Made by a program: the position numbers and the translations under genes. Source: Yoonia vestfoldensis DSM 16212 (GTDB taxonomy: Bacteria; Pseudomonadota; Alphaproteobacteria; Rhodobacterales; Rhodobacteraceae). From it: a stretch of DNA of 64,000 bases. How positions within the stretch are numbered: the stretch's first letter is position 1; every line of letters starts with the position of its first letter. The DNA lies in contig NZ_KB907986.1 in the NCBI RefSeq assembly GCF_000382265.1, forward strand, positions 1 through 64,000, written 5' to 3'. This document shows positions 16,732 to 27,103 of this stretch, piece by piece. The notes under the pieces were generated by a model. That model made no database searches. It saw nothing but the letters and a program-made list of their open reading frames with translations, and was not told the origin of the DNA.

Positions 16732-19215
16732 GTGAAAAGGTCTGCGGCATCCACCCAGATGCAGGTTTACCCCGGCCTTGATTTGGGCAAATATGCCGGA
16801 ATACGGGAAAACGTGCCAGAAGAGGCGCAGGAGTCACGCCACGACCTGCTGAGTTCAATGACACATTTCTTTCATGACAAAGCGTTTTTCGAGACCCTTC
16901 GCGACGAGGTGCTGCAACCCCTGTTCGCCAACGTCCCCGATGATGGTATTCGTGCATGGACGGCCGGCGTCGCAGCCGCCACAGACGCTTACAGCCTTGC
17001 GATCCTTTTGCTGGAAGACACCGCGCGTCGCAACGTCTCCGTCCCGATCCACATAGTTGCCAGCGATGAGGACGAAAGCGTGCGCGCCGGACGCTTTCCC
17101 CGCACCATCGAAGCCGATGTGTCGCAAGAACGGCTCAGCCGCTTTTTCATCGACAAAGGCACGCATTACCGCGCCTGCAAAGACTTGCGCGCGCTGGTGC
17201 TGTTTTCCGACAACAACCCGTTGCAAGACCCGCCTTTCACCCAGCTTGACCTGATCATCTGTCGTGACCTGCTGATCAATCTTGAACGTCCCGTCCGGGA
17301 CCGGGTGCTGCGCCAGTTTCACGACGGGCTGCGGCCCGGCGGTGCGCTATTGCTGGGCGCGGCCGATCCTCCGCCATCGCTCTCGGACCTGTTCAAGATG
17401 CGCAATCCGACAGCGCAGCTTTACAGCGCGCTTGCGGGTGCCGGACAACGCAATCGGGCGATGCCCCTCGCATCAAGAGACCAGACAGCGCCGGATCGGG
17501 TGTCCGAAGTGCCCCCCGCCACGATGCCCGGGCTGACACAGGCCGCGGCGGCGGACCAGCTTGCCCCGCCCGGCATATTGGTCGACGCAGCGGGCAAGAT
17601 CATTCAGATGTCGCCGGGCGCTGGCCGCTTCATCCTGCCGTCCGGCGATGTCTTGACGATGCCGCTGGTCAAAGTGCTACGGCCCGAATTGCGCGCAGGT
17701 TTTGGTCCGGCCTTGGACAAGGCCCGGGAGAGCGGACTGCCGATACTCAGCCAGCCCGAAAACGTGGCCCTTGAAGGCCACACGCACGGTATCGCGCTGC
17801 ATATCCTGCCGGACATCAGCGATGACGCGACAGGCGGTCAGGCGATGGTCATCTTCATCGACGCAGGTCCCAGCCCCGACGACAGGCGCAATGACTTGGC
17901 AGAACTGATGGCGGCAGCCGGGATCGGCATGCTTTCACTGGATACGCACATGCGTATCCGCGTGTTCACGCCGCCCGCGGCGGACCTGTTCGCCATCACC
18001 GAAACGGACACCGGGCGCCTGATCACGGATGTCACAAGCAGGCTGGTCTATGACACGCTGGACAAGGACGCACGCCAGGTCTTGCGTGATCTGATCCCCG
18101 TCGAGACCGAGGTCCAATGTCAACTTGGCAGATCGTACCTCCTCCGCATCCACCCCGACCGGCGGACCGACGGCAGCATCGCAGGTGTCGTTCTGAGCTT
18201 CGTCGATATCTCGCCCGCGCGGCGGATCGAAAGCGACTTGCGCGAAAGCCAGCAGAATTACCAGACGCTGTTCGATTCCATCGATGAAGGTTTCGCCATC
18301 ATCAAGGTGCTGTTCCAGAACGACATTCCCGTCAATTACCGCTTTATCAAGGTCAACAGCGCCTTTGAGCGGCAAACAGGCCTTGCCAATGCCCAAGGCA
18401 AGACAGCCCGGGATATGGTGCCGCACCTCGAAAGGTATTGGCCACAAAGATACGGCAAAGTCGCCATCTCGGGCGAACCGGAAAGGTTCGAGGCCCCGTC
18501 CGACGTGATGGGCCGCTATTTCGACGTCTACGCCTTTCCCGTCGGGCAGAAGGGCGCGCACATGGTCGGCATCCTGTTTCGCGATGTCAGCGCACGCAAG
18601 GAGGCCGAACAACAGCGCCAATTGCTGACCGATGAGTTGAGCCACCGGGTCAAGAACACGCTGGCCGTCGTGCAGGCACTTGCCCGGCAACCGGGATCAC
18701 CGCAGATGACGGTCGAACAATACCGCGACCGTTTCATCGGGCGCATTCAGGCGCTGGGCCATGCACATGACCAATTGCTGCAAACGCATTGGAAGTCCGC
18801 CGATCTTGCGACGCTGGCACGCAAGGCGCTGGCACCCTATCGTGTCGAGGGACGGCGCGACGTGGACATCAGCGGCCCAGAGGTCGTGCTGACCCCCAAG
18901 CAGGGGCTTGGGCTGGCGCTGATCCTGCATGAGCTGGCGACGAATGCCTCGACATATGGCGCGCTGTCGGTGGAAGGCGGGACGCTTGGCATGACATGGG
19001 AACTGACCTCGGTCGGGACGGCGCAGATGGTCCATCTGATCTGGCACGAAAACGGGGGGCCACCTGTCGAACCTGCCCACGATCCCGGCTTTGGGATGCG
19101 ACTGATCAAGCAAGCCTGCACCTACGAGCTTGACGGAAACGTGGAACTTTTGCCGCTGGCGACGGGTTATCACGCAGAGATTTCTTTTCCCATGGATAGG
19201 ACAGGGCATGGATGA
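16732..19215 (+). CDS. CheR-like/PAS/HWE-type sensor histidine kinase
   Basis: 827 residues, cytoplasmic. Residues ~40-240 resemble a CheR methyltransferase (AWTAGVAAATDAYSLAILLL, LDLIICRDLLINL, QFHDGLRPGGALLLG), but the CSTGEE SAM loop reads VAAATD, so methyl transfer is doubtful. PAS-like segments cover ~265-610. The kinase core starts at ~625 with DELSHRVKNTLAVVQALARQ (phospho-acceptor His) and has LHELATNASTYGALS and GFGMRLI, typical of HWE/HisKA_2 kinases. The GTG start at 16732 lacks a strong ribosome site; ATG 16759 is an alternative. It overlaps its response regulator by 8 bases. Confidence 0.8.
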   Translation: MKRSAASTQMQVYPGLDLGKYAGIRENVPEEAQESRHDLLSSMTHFFHDKAFFETLRDEVLQPLFANVPDDGIRAWTAGVAAATDAYSLAILLLEDTARRNVSVPIHIVASDEDESVRAGRFPRTIEADVSQERLSRFFIDKGTHYRACKDLRALVLFSDNNPLQDPPFTQLDLIICRDLLINLERPVRDRVLRQFHDGLRPGGALLLGAADPPPSLSDLFKMRNPTAQLYSALAGAGQRNRAMPLASRDQTAPDRVSEVPPATMPGLTQAAAADQLAPPGILVDAAGKIIQMSPGAGRFILPSGDVLTMPLVKVLRPELRAGFGPALDKARESGLPILSQPENVALEGHTHGIALHILPDISDDATGGQAMVIFIDAGPSPDDRRNDLAELMAAAGIGMLSLDTHMRIRVFTPPAADLFAITETDTGRLITDVTSRLVYDTLDKDARQVLRDLIPVETEVQCQLGRSYLLRIHPDRRTDGSIAGVVLSFVDISPARRIESDLRESQQNYQTLFDSIDEGFAIIKVLFQNDIPVNYRFIKVNSAFERQTGLANAQGKTARDMVPHLERYWPQRYGKVAISGEPERFEAPSDVMGRYFDVYAFPVGQKGAHMVGILFRDVSARKEAEQQRQLLTDELSHRVKNTLAVVQALARQPGSPQMTVEQYRDRFIGRIQALGHAHDQLLQTHWKSADLATLARKALAPYRVEGRRDVDISGPEVVLTPKQGLGLALILHELATNASTYGALSVEGGTLGMTWELTSVGTAQMVHLIWHENGGPPVEPAHDPGFGMRLIKQACTYELDGNVELLPLATGYHAEISFPMDRTGHG

Positions 19216-19606
19216 CCAGATACCGCCCGCAACCGCGCTGGCCGGGAAAAAGATCCTGATCGTCGAAGACGAGATGCTTTTGGCGCTCGATTTGCAGTTG
19301 CTTCTCGAAGATGAGGGCTGCGAGGTTCTGGGGCCCGTTCAAGACGCAAAACGCGCACTTGAAATGCTGGCGGACAACCGCCCTGACGCCGCGACGCTGG
19401 ACATGAACCTGAACGGGCGGTCGTCGGCACCGATTGCGGTCGCCTTGCGTGAAAAAGGAATTCCCTATGTCGTGATCAGCGGATACAGCGCCCCGCCAGA
19501 CGCTGAACCCGCGCTGCGGGATGTACAGCTGTTGGCGAAACCGATCTCGAACGCCCTGCTGCTGCGGGAATTGGCGGCACTTCTGGATGGGTCCGCGCGC
19601 GCCTGA
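19208..19606 (+). CDS. Single-domain response regulator
   Basis: 132 residues that are only a receiver domain: acidic pair VEDEM near residue 22, phosphorylation Asp in TLDMNLNG (~66), Ser in VVISGYSA and Lys in LLAKPIS. No output domain. The start (ATG 19208) lies inside the 3' end of the kinase gene, so the kinase and regulator are coupled. Such stand-alone receivers next to HWE kinases usually relay phosphate to other proteins. Confidence 0.85.
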   Translation: MDDQIPPATALAGKKILIVEDEMLLALDLQLLLEDEGCEVLGPVQDAKRALEMLADNRPDAATLDMNLNGRSSAPIAVALREKGIPYVVISGYSAPPDAEPALRDVQLLAKPISNALLLRELAALLDGSARA

Positions 19607-19671
19607 CGTGCCATGGCCAAGCGGTCAACGGGCAGATCCGTCAACAAGGCATCGACGACGTGGCAGTCCGC

Positions 19672-20742
19672 TCAGCGCCGGGACGCACCGACAGAGCGCG
19701 CATCCGGTTGCTCGCGTTCGAGATACCGGGCGACATAGGTTTCGCGCACAAGCGTAAGCCCGACCGCCGCCAGCGGGGTCGCCAGCGCCAAGCCCAGAAT
19801 GCCGAACAGCGTGCCCATCAACAGCTGCGCCGAGATGATCAGCGCGGGCGGCAATGACACCTGTTCCTGCTGGATCAACGGGGTGATCACATAGCTTTCC
19901 AGCGACTGCACCGCGACATAGACGCCGACGGCCAGCAAGGCGATTGTCGGCCCCTGCGAAAACCCCAGCAGAACCCCCGGCACAGCCGCAAGAATGGGGC
20001 CGATATTCGGAATAAAGGCCAGTAGCGCGGCGATCAGCCCGAGAACCGGCGCAAGCGGCACACCGATCGCCCAAAGCCCCAGCCATGTCAGCACCCCGAC
20101 GATCGCCATCGCAAAAAGCTGTGCCAGCAACCAGCGTTTCAACGTATTCACGATTTCCATCAGAACGTCCTTGCCTTGGGACCGCAGGGATGGTGCAAGC
20201 ATGGCGATCACGCCCTTGCGGTAGATGGTTGGTGCCAACGCGACATAAAGGCCGATGAACAGCATGATGATCATGTTGCCCAGCGCGCCGAAAGTAGACG
20301 TGACCGCACCCGCCGCCGATGCGCCACCTTCTGCCGACAGCAAGGCGCTTGGGGTTGCCCGCGCCAGCAACGCGTCGCCCCAGGAATATTGGGCGATCCG
20401 GTCACGCAGATCGCTGATCGCCTCGGGGACGCGCTGCAGCAATTGTTCGAACTGGTCGGCGACAACAGGCGCAAAGCCGACACCGAACATCACAAGGGCC
20501 GCGATGATCCCTGCGATCACAACAAACACACCGAAAATCCGGTTCAACCCCAAACGCCGGGCCAGCCAATCCGCGCTACCGCCGAAAAACACGCCGACCA
20601 GCAACCCGGTGAAGACGACAAGCAACACGTCGGGTGCAAAGATCAGGACAAGGATCAGGACCGCTGCCAGTACCGCCAGCGACACCGGGCGCGGTGCCCA
20701 TCCGGGTGATGTTTCATCGTGATGCGTCAGATCGTCGGTCAA
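19672..20742 (-). CDS. AI-2E family transporter (PerM/YdiK-like membrane protein)
   Basis: 356 residues with about eight hydrophobic segments and the family features: PDVLLVVFTGLLVGVFF near the start and FIPNIGPILAAVPGVLLGF about residue 245. The family includes autoinducer-2 exporters and Na+/H+ antiporters, so the transported compound is not predictable. The start is TTG; no ATG is available upstream of the first membrane segment. It is convergent with the response regulator gene. Confidence 0.8.
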   Translation of the reverse strand: MTDDLTHHDETSPGWAPRPVSLAVLAAVLILVLIFAPDVLLVVFTGLLVGVFFGGSADWLARRLGLNRIFGVFVVIAGIIAALVMFGVGFAPVVADQFEQLLQRVPEAISDLRDRIAQYSWGDALLARATPSALLSAEGGASAAGAVTSTFGALGNMIIMLFIGLYVALAPTIYRKGVIAMLAPSLRSQGKDVLMEIVNTLKRWLLAQLFAMAIVGVLTWLGLWAIGVPLAPVLGLIAALLAFIPNIGPILAAVPGVLLGFSQGPTIALLAVGVYVAVQSLESYVITPLIQQEQVSLPPALIISAQLLMGTLFGILGLALATPLAAVGLTLVRETYVARYLEREQPDARSVGASRR

Positions 20743-20864
20743 GATAGTGCCCCGTGCTAAACGCCTTGCAGCCTTGGCCGCGCGTCATTGCCTATGCGCG
20801 CCCAACGCGCCGCTGCACAAAACAGTTCCCGTCAGGATCGCGCGCGCGCCCGCTCGCCCCGGTC

Positions 20865-21719
20865 TTACCTGCGCCGATACAGCCAGAGCACGACCGGGGC
20901 GAGCGTGATCGTCAGCACGACCGGCGCGATCAATGCAAGGCAGACCTGTGTCAGCGTCGCCGTTCCCGCCATCAGCCCACGCAAAGCCGTCGTCATCAGG
21001 GACACCGGATTGACCGCGACGAAACTGCGCAACCAATCGGGCATGGTGGCCGGATCGACAAGAATGTTGGACGCAAAGGTCAACGGAAACAGGATCGTGA
21101 AGCCCAGCGTCATGACCGTCATCGGCGTGCGCACCAGCAGGCCCAGCACGATGAACACCCAGCCCATCCCGAATCCGATGGTCAGCAGCAGCGCAAAGGC
21201 CAACGCCGTGCCGACAAAACCCGCCTCGGGGCGATACCCAAGGATCAGCCCGATCCCGAGGATGATCCCGCCCGCGATCAGGTGGCGCATCACATCACCG
21301 ACCATCAGCCCGGCAAAGGGGGCCAGCGACCAGATCGGCAATGTCCTGAACCGGTCGAACAGCCCCTTCTGGAAATCCGTCGACAGGCCCATCCCCGAAT
21401 AGACCGAGTTGAATACAACCGTCTGGACCAGAATCCCCGGCAGAAAGAATTGCAGGTAGTCCCCGGTCGACCCTGCCAAGGCGCCGCCGAAAACGAACGT
21501 AAAGAGAAGGGTGAACATCAGCGGCGTCATGACCAGATCGAACAACTGCTCGGGGACATGCCGAAACTTCAGGATGGCGCGCCAGCCGAACACGAGCGCA
21601 TTCGACACCGGCCCCGGAGCGCGCGGCGGCGCGACTTGGCGCAAGGCCGCGATCGTCACATCATTTTGCGCCGTGTCAGCCGGCGACATTCGGGCGGTTT
21701 GCGCGGCTGCATCCGTCAT
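20865..21719 (-). CDS. ABC-2 type export permease (DrrB-like)
   Basis: 284 residues with six membrane segments and the DrrB-like pattern (FLPGILVQTVVFNSVYSGMG, LTFASNILVDPATMPDW, FVAVNPVSLMTTALR). Partner of the ATPase upstream, with which it overlaps at ATGA (21716-21719). DrrAB pairs export drugs such as daunorubicin; the true substrate here is unknown. Confidence 0.83.
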   Translation of the reverse strand: MTDAAAQTARMSPADTAQNDVTIAALRQVAPPRAPGPVSNALVFGWRAILKFRHVPEQLFDLVMTPLMFTLLFTFVFGGALAGSTGDYLQFFLPGILVQTVVFNSVYSGMGLSTDFQKGLFDRFRTLPIWSLAPFAGLMVGDVMRHLIAGGIILGIGLILGYRPEAGFVGTALAFALLLTIGFGMGWVFIVLGLLVRTPMTVMTLGFTILFPLTFASNILVDPATMPDWLRSFVAVNPVSLMTTALRGLMAGTATLTQVCLALIAPVVLTITLAPVVLWLYRRR

Positions 21720-22705
21720 GTCATAGCCTCCGTTGTATTGCGCTTGCCGTCTTTCGCCCTGTCGGGTCCGCCGGTCAGCGCAAAGAACACCTCGTCCAGA
21801 CTGGGCGCGCCCATGCGGAAATCCGTCAGATCAAAGCCCGCTTCGATCAGCGCGGCCAATGCGGCATTCGCCGCCGTCGCGCTGCCTGCCAGAACCGACA
21901 ATTCGGCACCTTCGGGGCTGCGCTGCACACTGCCGCCAAGATGCTGCATCAACAAGGCGGCTGCCGCGTCGCACTGCCCCGGATCTGCAAGCGACACATG
22001 CAGGAACCCCGATCCGGTCGCGGCCTTCAGTTCGCGGCTGGTGCCTTCGGCGATCTTGCGGCCGTGGTCGATGACCGCGATCCGTTCGGCAAGCTGATCG
22101 GCTTCTTCCAGATATTGCGTGGTCAGCAGGATCGTGACGCCTGCACCGGCGAGTTGCCGGATCAGATGCCAAACGCCCTGCCGCGCAGATGGATCAAGGC
22201 CCGTCGTCGGTTCATCCAGAAACAGCACGCCCGGTGTCACGATCAACGATGCCGCGATATCCAGCCTGCGGCGCATCCCGCCGGAATAATTCTTGACCTG
22301 TTTGCGGGCCGCCGCCGACAGATCGAAGGCCGCCAAAAGCTCGTCCGCCCGCGCCCGCGCGGCACCGGACCGAAACCCCCACAAGCGCGCCAGCATCACC
22401 AGATTGTCGCGCCCCGTCAGATCCTCGTCCAATGATGCGAATTGGCCGGTCATAGCGATCGAGGCGCGTACCTTGTGCGGCGCGGTGGTGATATCGTGTC
22501 CCATCACTGTGGCCGTGCCCGCATCGGCCGCCGTCAGCGTCGCCAGCATCCGCAGCAAAGTGGTCTTGCCGGCCCCATTCGGCCCAAGCACGGCAAAGAT
22601 CGTGCCGCGCCGCACATCAAGGTCGATCCCGGCAACCGCTGTCAGGTCGCCGAACCGTCGCACGAGACCGCGAGCCCTGATCGCCAGATCCTGTTGGTCC
22701 GTCAT
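21716..22705 (-). CDS. ABC exporter ATP-binding protein (DrrA-like)
   Basis: 329 residues. Walker A GPNGAGKTT, signature NYSGGMRRRLDIAASL, Walker B LFLDEPTTGLD; the C-terminal region (SGFLHVSLADPGQC, GAPSLDEVFFALTG) is the DrrA-type extension. Start ATG 22703-22705 with GAGAGGTG upstream; earlier in-frame ATG (22736) lacks homologous sequence. Forms the exporter with the downstream permease. Confidence 0.85.
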   Translation of the reverse strand: MTDQQDLAIRARGLVRRFGDLTAVAGIDLDVRRGTIFAVLGPNGAGKTTLLRMLATLTAADAGTATVMGHDITTAPHKVRASIAMTGQFASLDEDLTGRDNLVMLARLWGFRSGAARARADELLAAFDLSAAARKQVKNYSGGMRRRLDIAASLIVTPGVLFLDEPTTGLDPSARQGVWHLIRQLAGAGVTILLTTQYLEEADQLAERIAVIDHGRKIAEGTSRELKAATGSGFLHVSLADPGQCDAAAALLMQHLGGSVQRSPEGAELSVLAGSATAANAALAALIEAGFDLTDFRMGAPSLDEVFFALTGGPDRAKDGKRNTTEAMT

Positions 22706-22798
22706 CCGGTCACCTCTCGCGGGTATGCCCTTGGCCAAGGCGGGCCTGTCGGGGTCAGATTAACCGCGGTGCCGGGTGATGGGAACCGTGTTTTGGGC

Positions 22799-25700
22799 TC
22801 AGACCGTCCGCTCGCCGGTGATGGCAGCGTCCAGTTCGCGGATCAGACGGCTTTCCTCTTGCGCCTTGGGCTGCGAGAACCGCGCCAGCAAAAGATAGGC
22901 GACCGGCGTCAGATACAGCGTCGATACCGTCGCAAGCCCCAGCCCGCCCACGATGACCCAACCCAGCGCCTCGCGCGCTTCGGCCCCTGCGCCAAACGAC
23001 AGGATCAGCGGCACACCACCCAGCACGGTCGAAATCATCGTCATCATGACCGGGCGCAGGCGGATCGTGCTCGCATGTTCGATGGCATCGCGGATCGGTT
23101 CGCCCCGGTCGCGCAACTGATTGGCGAATTCGACGATCAGGATACCGTTCTTGGCCATGATCCCGATCAGCATCACCAGTCCGATCTGGCTGTAAAGGTT
23201 CAGGCTTAGCCCGGTCAGCACCAGCGCGACCATGGCACAGGCAATCCCGAAAGGCACCGTCGCCATCACGACGATCGCCGAGATGAAACTCTCGAATTGC
23301 GCCGATAGCACAAGGAACACCACCAGCAGTGCAAAACCGAAGGTCAGCAGCAGCCCGGCAGAGGTTTCATCCAGCGTCGCGGCCTCGGCCAGCGGCACAA
23401 GGTTGTTCTGCGGTGCCAGCACATCGTCCGCGATCGCCTGCACCTGCGCCAGCGCTGCCCCCAGCGGCAGGTCAGGCGTAAGCCCTGCCGAAATCTCGAC
23501 CGACCGGTTCTGCCCCTCGCGTTCGAGTTCGGGCGCGACTGCGCGTTCCTCAAGCCGGACGAAAGTCGACAGCGGCACCATCTGCCCATCCCCGGATTGC
23601 ACAAAGACATTCTCCAGATCTCCGGGATCATTCACCGGGTTTGTCGTCGCCAGCAACTGGATGTCATAGCTTGTATCATCAAGGAACACCGTCCCGACGC
23701 TGCGCCCGTCAAGTACCGCGCGCAGGGCATCGCCCAATCCCGTGATGTCGATACCCAGATCGGACGCGCGGGTGCGGTCTATCTCGATGAACAATTGCGG
23801 CTGGGTGGTTTCATATTCCAGCCGAACCTGTCCGAACGCGGGGTTTTCCTGCATCCGCGCCACCAATTGTTCGGCCACGGTTGCAAGTTGGTCATAATCG
23901 TTGCCGGTGACCGCAAAGGTCAGACCGCGCCCTGCCCCGCGAATACCCAGCGAATTGGGCTGGATTGCAAAGGCACGCACCCCGATCACATTGCGCAAGG
24001 CCGCGTTGATGTCGCCCACGATCTCTTGCTGGCTGCGGGCGCGGTCGTCCCAATGCGCCAGCGTCATCACCATGAAGCCGCGTGCATTGGACCCCGTGCC
24101 GCTGATCGAAAACAGGTTCGTGATCTCGCCGCTGTCGCGCAAAGGCTGCATCAGGTCCTCGATTTCGCGCATCTTGGTGGCGGTATAATCGAGCGACACA
24201 CCCTGCGGCGCCGACACGCTGAGCAACGCGACCGCCCGGTCCTCGGGCGGGGTCAGTTCCTGCCGGATACCTGTGGCCATCATCGCCGCGGTCAGGGCAA
24301 ACAGAACGGCCACGATGATGACGACCGCCGGATTGGCCAGCGCGCTGCGCAGGGTCGCGGCATAGAATGCCGCAAGCCTGTCGCCAAGCCATCCGAAAAA
24401 CCCGCCCGAGGACGGCGCACTGGCATCCGCACGCAACAGGCGGCTGGCCAGCACCGGGCACAGGCTCAATGCCACGACCGAGGACAGCCCCACCGCAAAG
24501 GCCAGCGTAAAGCCGAATTCGCGGAACAAGCCGCCCGCCTGCCCCGGCAGGAACGACAGCGGGATGAACACCGCGGCCAGCGTCGCCGTTGTTGTGACGA
24601 CGGCAAAGAACACCTCTTGCGTGCCCAGAACGGCGGCGGCGCGCGGCCCCATACCTTCGGCGCGGCGGCGCACGATGTTTTCCAGCACGACGATCGCATC
24701 GTCCACGACCATCCCCGTCGCCAGCACCAATGCCAGCAACGTCAGAATATTGACCGAAAACCCGACCAGATAGATCGCCGCAACCGTGCCGATCAGGGCG
24801 ACCGGGATGGTCAGCACCGGGATCAGCGTGGCGCGTAGATCGCGCAGGAAAATGAAGATCACGACGACCACGATCGCGACGGCCAGCATCAGCGTCTTGA
24901 GCACCTCGGAAATCGATCCGCTGATAAACACCGCATCGTCGGAGGTGATGAAAATGTTGACGTCCTCGGGCAGCGTCCGCCGCAGGGTCTCGACCGCCTC
25001 GTGCACGCCTGCGGAAATCGCCAAAGTATTGCTGGTCGCCTGGCGCACGACACCAAGGCCAAGGCCGGTTTCCCCATTCGCCCGCAAGATCGTTTCGTTC
25101 GGCGCCGGGCCAAGCGTCACGCGCGCCACGTCACCAACACGCACGTTATCGCGGATCACCAGATCCTCGAACGCTCCGGGCGTGGCCACGGCGGCGGTCG
25201 TGCGCACATTGATTGACTGGCGATCACCCGCCAGATCGCCCGCAGGCGCATCATAGGCGACATCCGCGAGGGTGTTGCGCAGATCGGCGAGCGTCAGCCC
25301 CCGGCTGGCCAGTTCCATCAGGTTGATGTCGATCCTGAAAATCGGGGTACGGTCGCCGTAGACCTGCAAATCGGCGACACCGTCGATGGAAATCAGCCGG
25401 TCCTCGATATTGTCGCTGACCAGGCGGGTCAGGTCCTGGGCGCTGCGTGTCGCCGACGTCACAGCGATCCGCACCACCGGCTGTGCATCTGCATCGGCTT
25501 TGACGATGCGCGGGGCCTCTGCGCCATCGGGCAGGCTGTTGATGATCCGCGCCACCGCATCGCGCGCATCGGTTGCGGCGACGTCGATATCGGCATCGCT
25601 TGCGAATTCCAGTGTCACGCGGCTGCTGCCGAAACGCGACGTCGACGAAATCGAGCGCACGCCGGCGACGCGCCCCACGGCGCCTTCGATCCGTCCGGTG

Positions 25701-25918
25701 ACTTCCTGATCGACTGTTTCGGGGGACGCGCCGGGAAAATCGGTCGAGATCGAGATGACCGGACGGTCGACATTAGGCAATTCGCGGACTTCGACCCCAA
25801 AGAGGCTTGCGACACCTGCGATGATGATCAACGCGCTCAGCACGAAGGCAAGTATCGGCCTGCGCACGAACAGCGCGGTACCCGAACGTCCGGCATCCTC
25901 GGCTGTGCGTTGTTTCAT
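22799..25918 (-). CDS. RND-family efflux pump inner-membrane transporter (AcrB/MexF-like)
   Basis: 1039 residues, normal RND length. After MKQRTAEDAG the first membrane helix (RRPILAFVLSALIIIAG) follows. There are two periplasmic halves and a membrane domain with VVDDAIVVLENIVRR, the usual proton-relay acidic helix 4 motif, and GIMAKNGILIVEFANQLRDR in the second half. It exchanges protons for drugs or other hydrophobic compounds. AAGGAAA precedes the ATG. The adaptor gene lies just upstream (21-base gap); no outer-membrane TolC gene is present here. Confidence 0.9.
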   Translation of the reverse strand: MKQRTAEDAGRSGTALFVRRPILAFVLSALIIIAGVASLFGVEVRELPNVDRPVISISTDFPGASPETVDQEVTGRIEGAVGRVAGVRSISSTSRFGSSRVTLEFASDADIDVAATDARDAVARIINSLPDGAEAPRIVKADADAQPVVRIAVTSATRSAQDLTRLVSDNIEDRLISIDGVADLQVYGDRTPIFRIDINLMELASRGLTLADLRNTLADVAYDAPAGDLAGDRQSINVRTTAAVATPGAFEDLVIRDNVRVGDVARVTLGPAPNETILRANGETGLGLGVVRQATSNTLAISAGVHEAVETLRRTLPEDVNIFITSDDAVFISGSISEVLKTLMLAVAIVVVVIFIFLRDLRATLIPVLTIPVALIGTVAAIYLVGFSVNILTLLALVLATGMVVDDAIVVLENIVRRRAEGMGPRAAAVLGTQEVFFAVVTTTATLAAVFIPLSFLPGQAGGLFREFGFTLAFAVGLSSVVALSLCPVLASRLLRADASAPSSGGFFGWLGDRLAAFYAATLRSALANPAVVIIVAVLFALTAAMMATGIRQELTPPEDRAVALLSVSAPQGVSLDYTATKMREIEDLMQPLRDSGEITNLFSISGTGSNARGFMVMTLAHWDDRARSQQEIVGDINAALRNVIGVRAFAIQPNSLGIRGAGRGLTFAVTGNDYDQLATVAEQLVARMQENPAFGQVRLEYETTQPQLFIEIDRTRASDLGIDITGLGDALRAVLDGRSVGTVFLDDTSYDIQLLATTNPVNDPGDLENVFVQSGDGQMVPLSTFVRLEERAVAPELEREGQNRSVEISAGLTPDLPLGAALAQVQAIADDVLAPQNNLVPLAEAATLDETSAGLLLTFGFALLVVFLVLSAQFESFISAIVVMATVPFGIACAMVALVLTGLSLNLYSQIGLVMLIGIMAKNGILIVEFANQLRDRGEPIRDAIEHASTIRLRPVMMTMISTVLGGVPLILSFGAGAEAREALGWVIVGGLGLATVSTLYLTPVAYLLLARFSQPKAQEESRLIRELDAAITGERTV

Positions 25919-25939
25919 CGTCCGTTTCCTTTCAATGTC

Positions 25940-27103
25940 TCATGATTTTCGGCTCATGCCATACCGCAGTGCGGAACCGGCGTTCGCCGCATCGTCGGTG
26001 GCGATATCCACCGATGCACCGGGGCGCAGGGTCTGGACGCCCTCGATGATCACCAGATCGCCGGGCGCAAGATCGCCTTCGACGATCACGCTGTCGCTTG
26101 TGCGCTGTCGGATCATGACGGGCACGCGCTGGGCCGCGTTGTCTCTGACCACCCAGACAAACGATCCGTCGCCGGTCCATTGGATCGCCAGCGGATCGAC
26201 GACGGGCAGCGTGTCACCCGGAAAGGACAGCGTCACCGAAAACGCCTGACCCGCACGCAGGTTGTCGTCGGTATTCTCGACCTCACCCTGCACGCGCAAC
26301 GTCCGGCTGGCACGGTCCACAACGTTGTCGAGCGCGGTGATCCGCCCTGCAATCACTTGGTCGGGCCGCGACAGCGGGGTCACATCCATCGACATCCCGA
26401 TGGACAATTCGTTGATATAGCGTTCCGGAACGCGGAATTCGATCTGCAGGCTGGATCTGTCGGTGATCACGGCGATCGGTTCCTGCGCGCCGACGCGGTC
26501 ACCCAATGCGGCCTCCAGCAGGCCGACCCAGCCGCTGATCGGCGCGGTGATGCGCCGCTGCTGAAGATCAAATTCCGCCTGCTCGACCTCAAGCTCGGCC
26601 GTGCGCAGCGCCAGTTCAGCCGCACGTATGCTTGCGCCGGCCACGGTGCCCGACGACCCCAACTGGCGCAGACGATCAACCTCGTCCATGGCATCGGCCA
26701 CGACAAGGCGGGCGCGTTCCAGCGCGATCCGTTCGGCGGCATCATCGAATTGCGCGACAAGCGCGCCCGCTTCGACATAGCTGCCGGGGGCGACGGGCAT
26801 ATCGCGGATGATCCCGGTCGTGACGGACCGGATCGTCACCGTCTGCGCGGCACGGCCGTCACCGATGGCCGATATCCGGGCATTGACCTGCCCTCTCGTC
26901 ACCTCGGACACGATGACCCTGCTTGCCCCGCCACCGAACCCGCCGCGACGTTCCTCTTCGGGCGCGGGTGGTGCAAGGCCGATCAGATCGTAGAAACCGG
27001 CCCTTTCCAGATAGGGCGCGGCCGCAGGGACGAAAGCGACCCAGATCGCGATGGTCGCGACAATCGCGACGATGCCTAGAACAAACTGCTTCATCGGGTT
27101 CAC
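25940..27103 (-). CDS. RND efflux periplasmic adaptor (membrane fusion protein)
   Basis: About 387 residues: an N-terminal anchor (KQFVLGIVAIVATIAIWV), biotinyl-lipoyl-like halves (VAPGSYVEAGALVAQFDD, then RITAPISGWVGLLEAALGDR), an alpha-helical hairpin of about 60 residues, and beta-barrel and membrane-proximal domains. It links the inner-membrane pump to an outer-membrane channel. I chose GTG 27101-27103, 4 bases after AGGAG (27108-27112); ATG 27094 or 27124 are possible. Confidence 0.82.
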   Translation of the reverse strand: MNPMKQFVLGIVAIVATIAIWVAFVPAAAPYLERAGFYDLIGLAPPAPEEERRGGFGGGASRVIVSEVTRGQVNARISAIGDGRAAQTVTIRSVTTGIIRDMPVAPGSYVEAGALVAQFDDAAERIALERARLVVADAMDEVDRLRQLGSSGTVAGASIRAAELALRTAELEVEQAEFDLQQRRITAPISGWVGLLEAALGDRVGAQEPIAVITDRSSLQIEFRVPERYINELSIGMSMDVTPLSRPDQVIAGRITALDNVVDRASRTLRVQGEVENTDDNLRAGQAFSVTLSFPGDTLPVVDPLAIQWTGDGSFVWVVRDNAAQRVPVMIRQRTSDSVIVEGDLAPGDLVIIEGVQTLRPGASVDIATDDAANAGSALRYGMSRKS

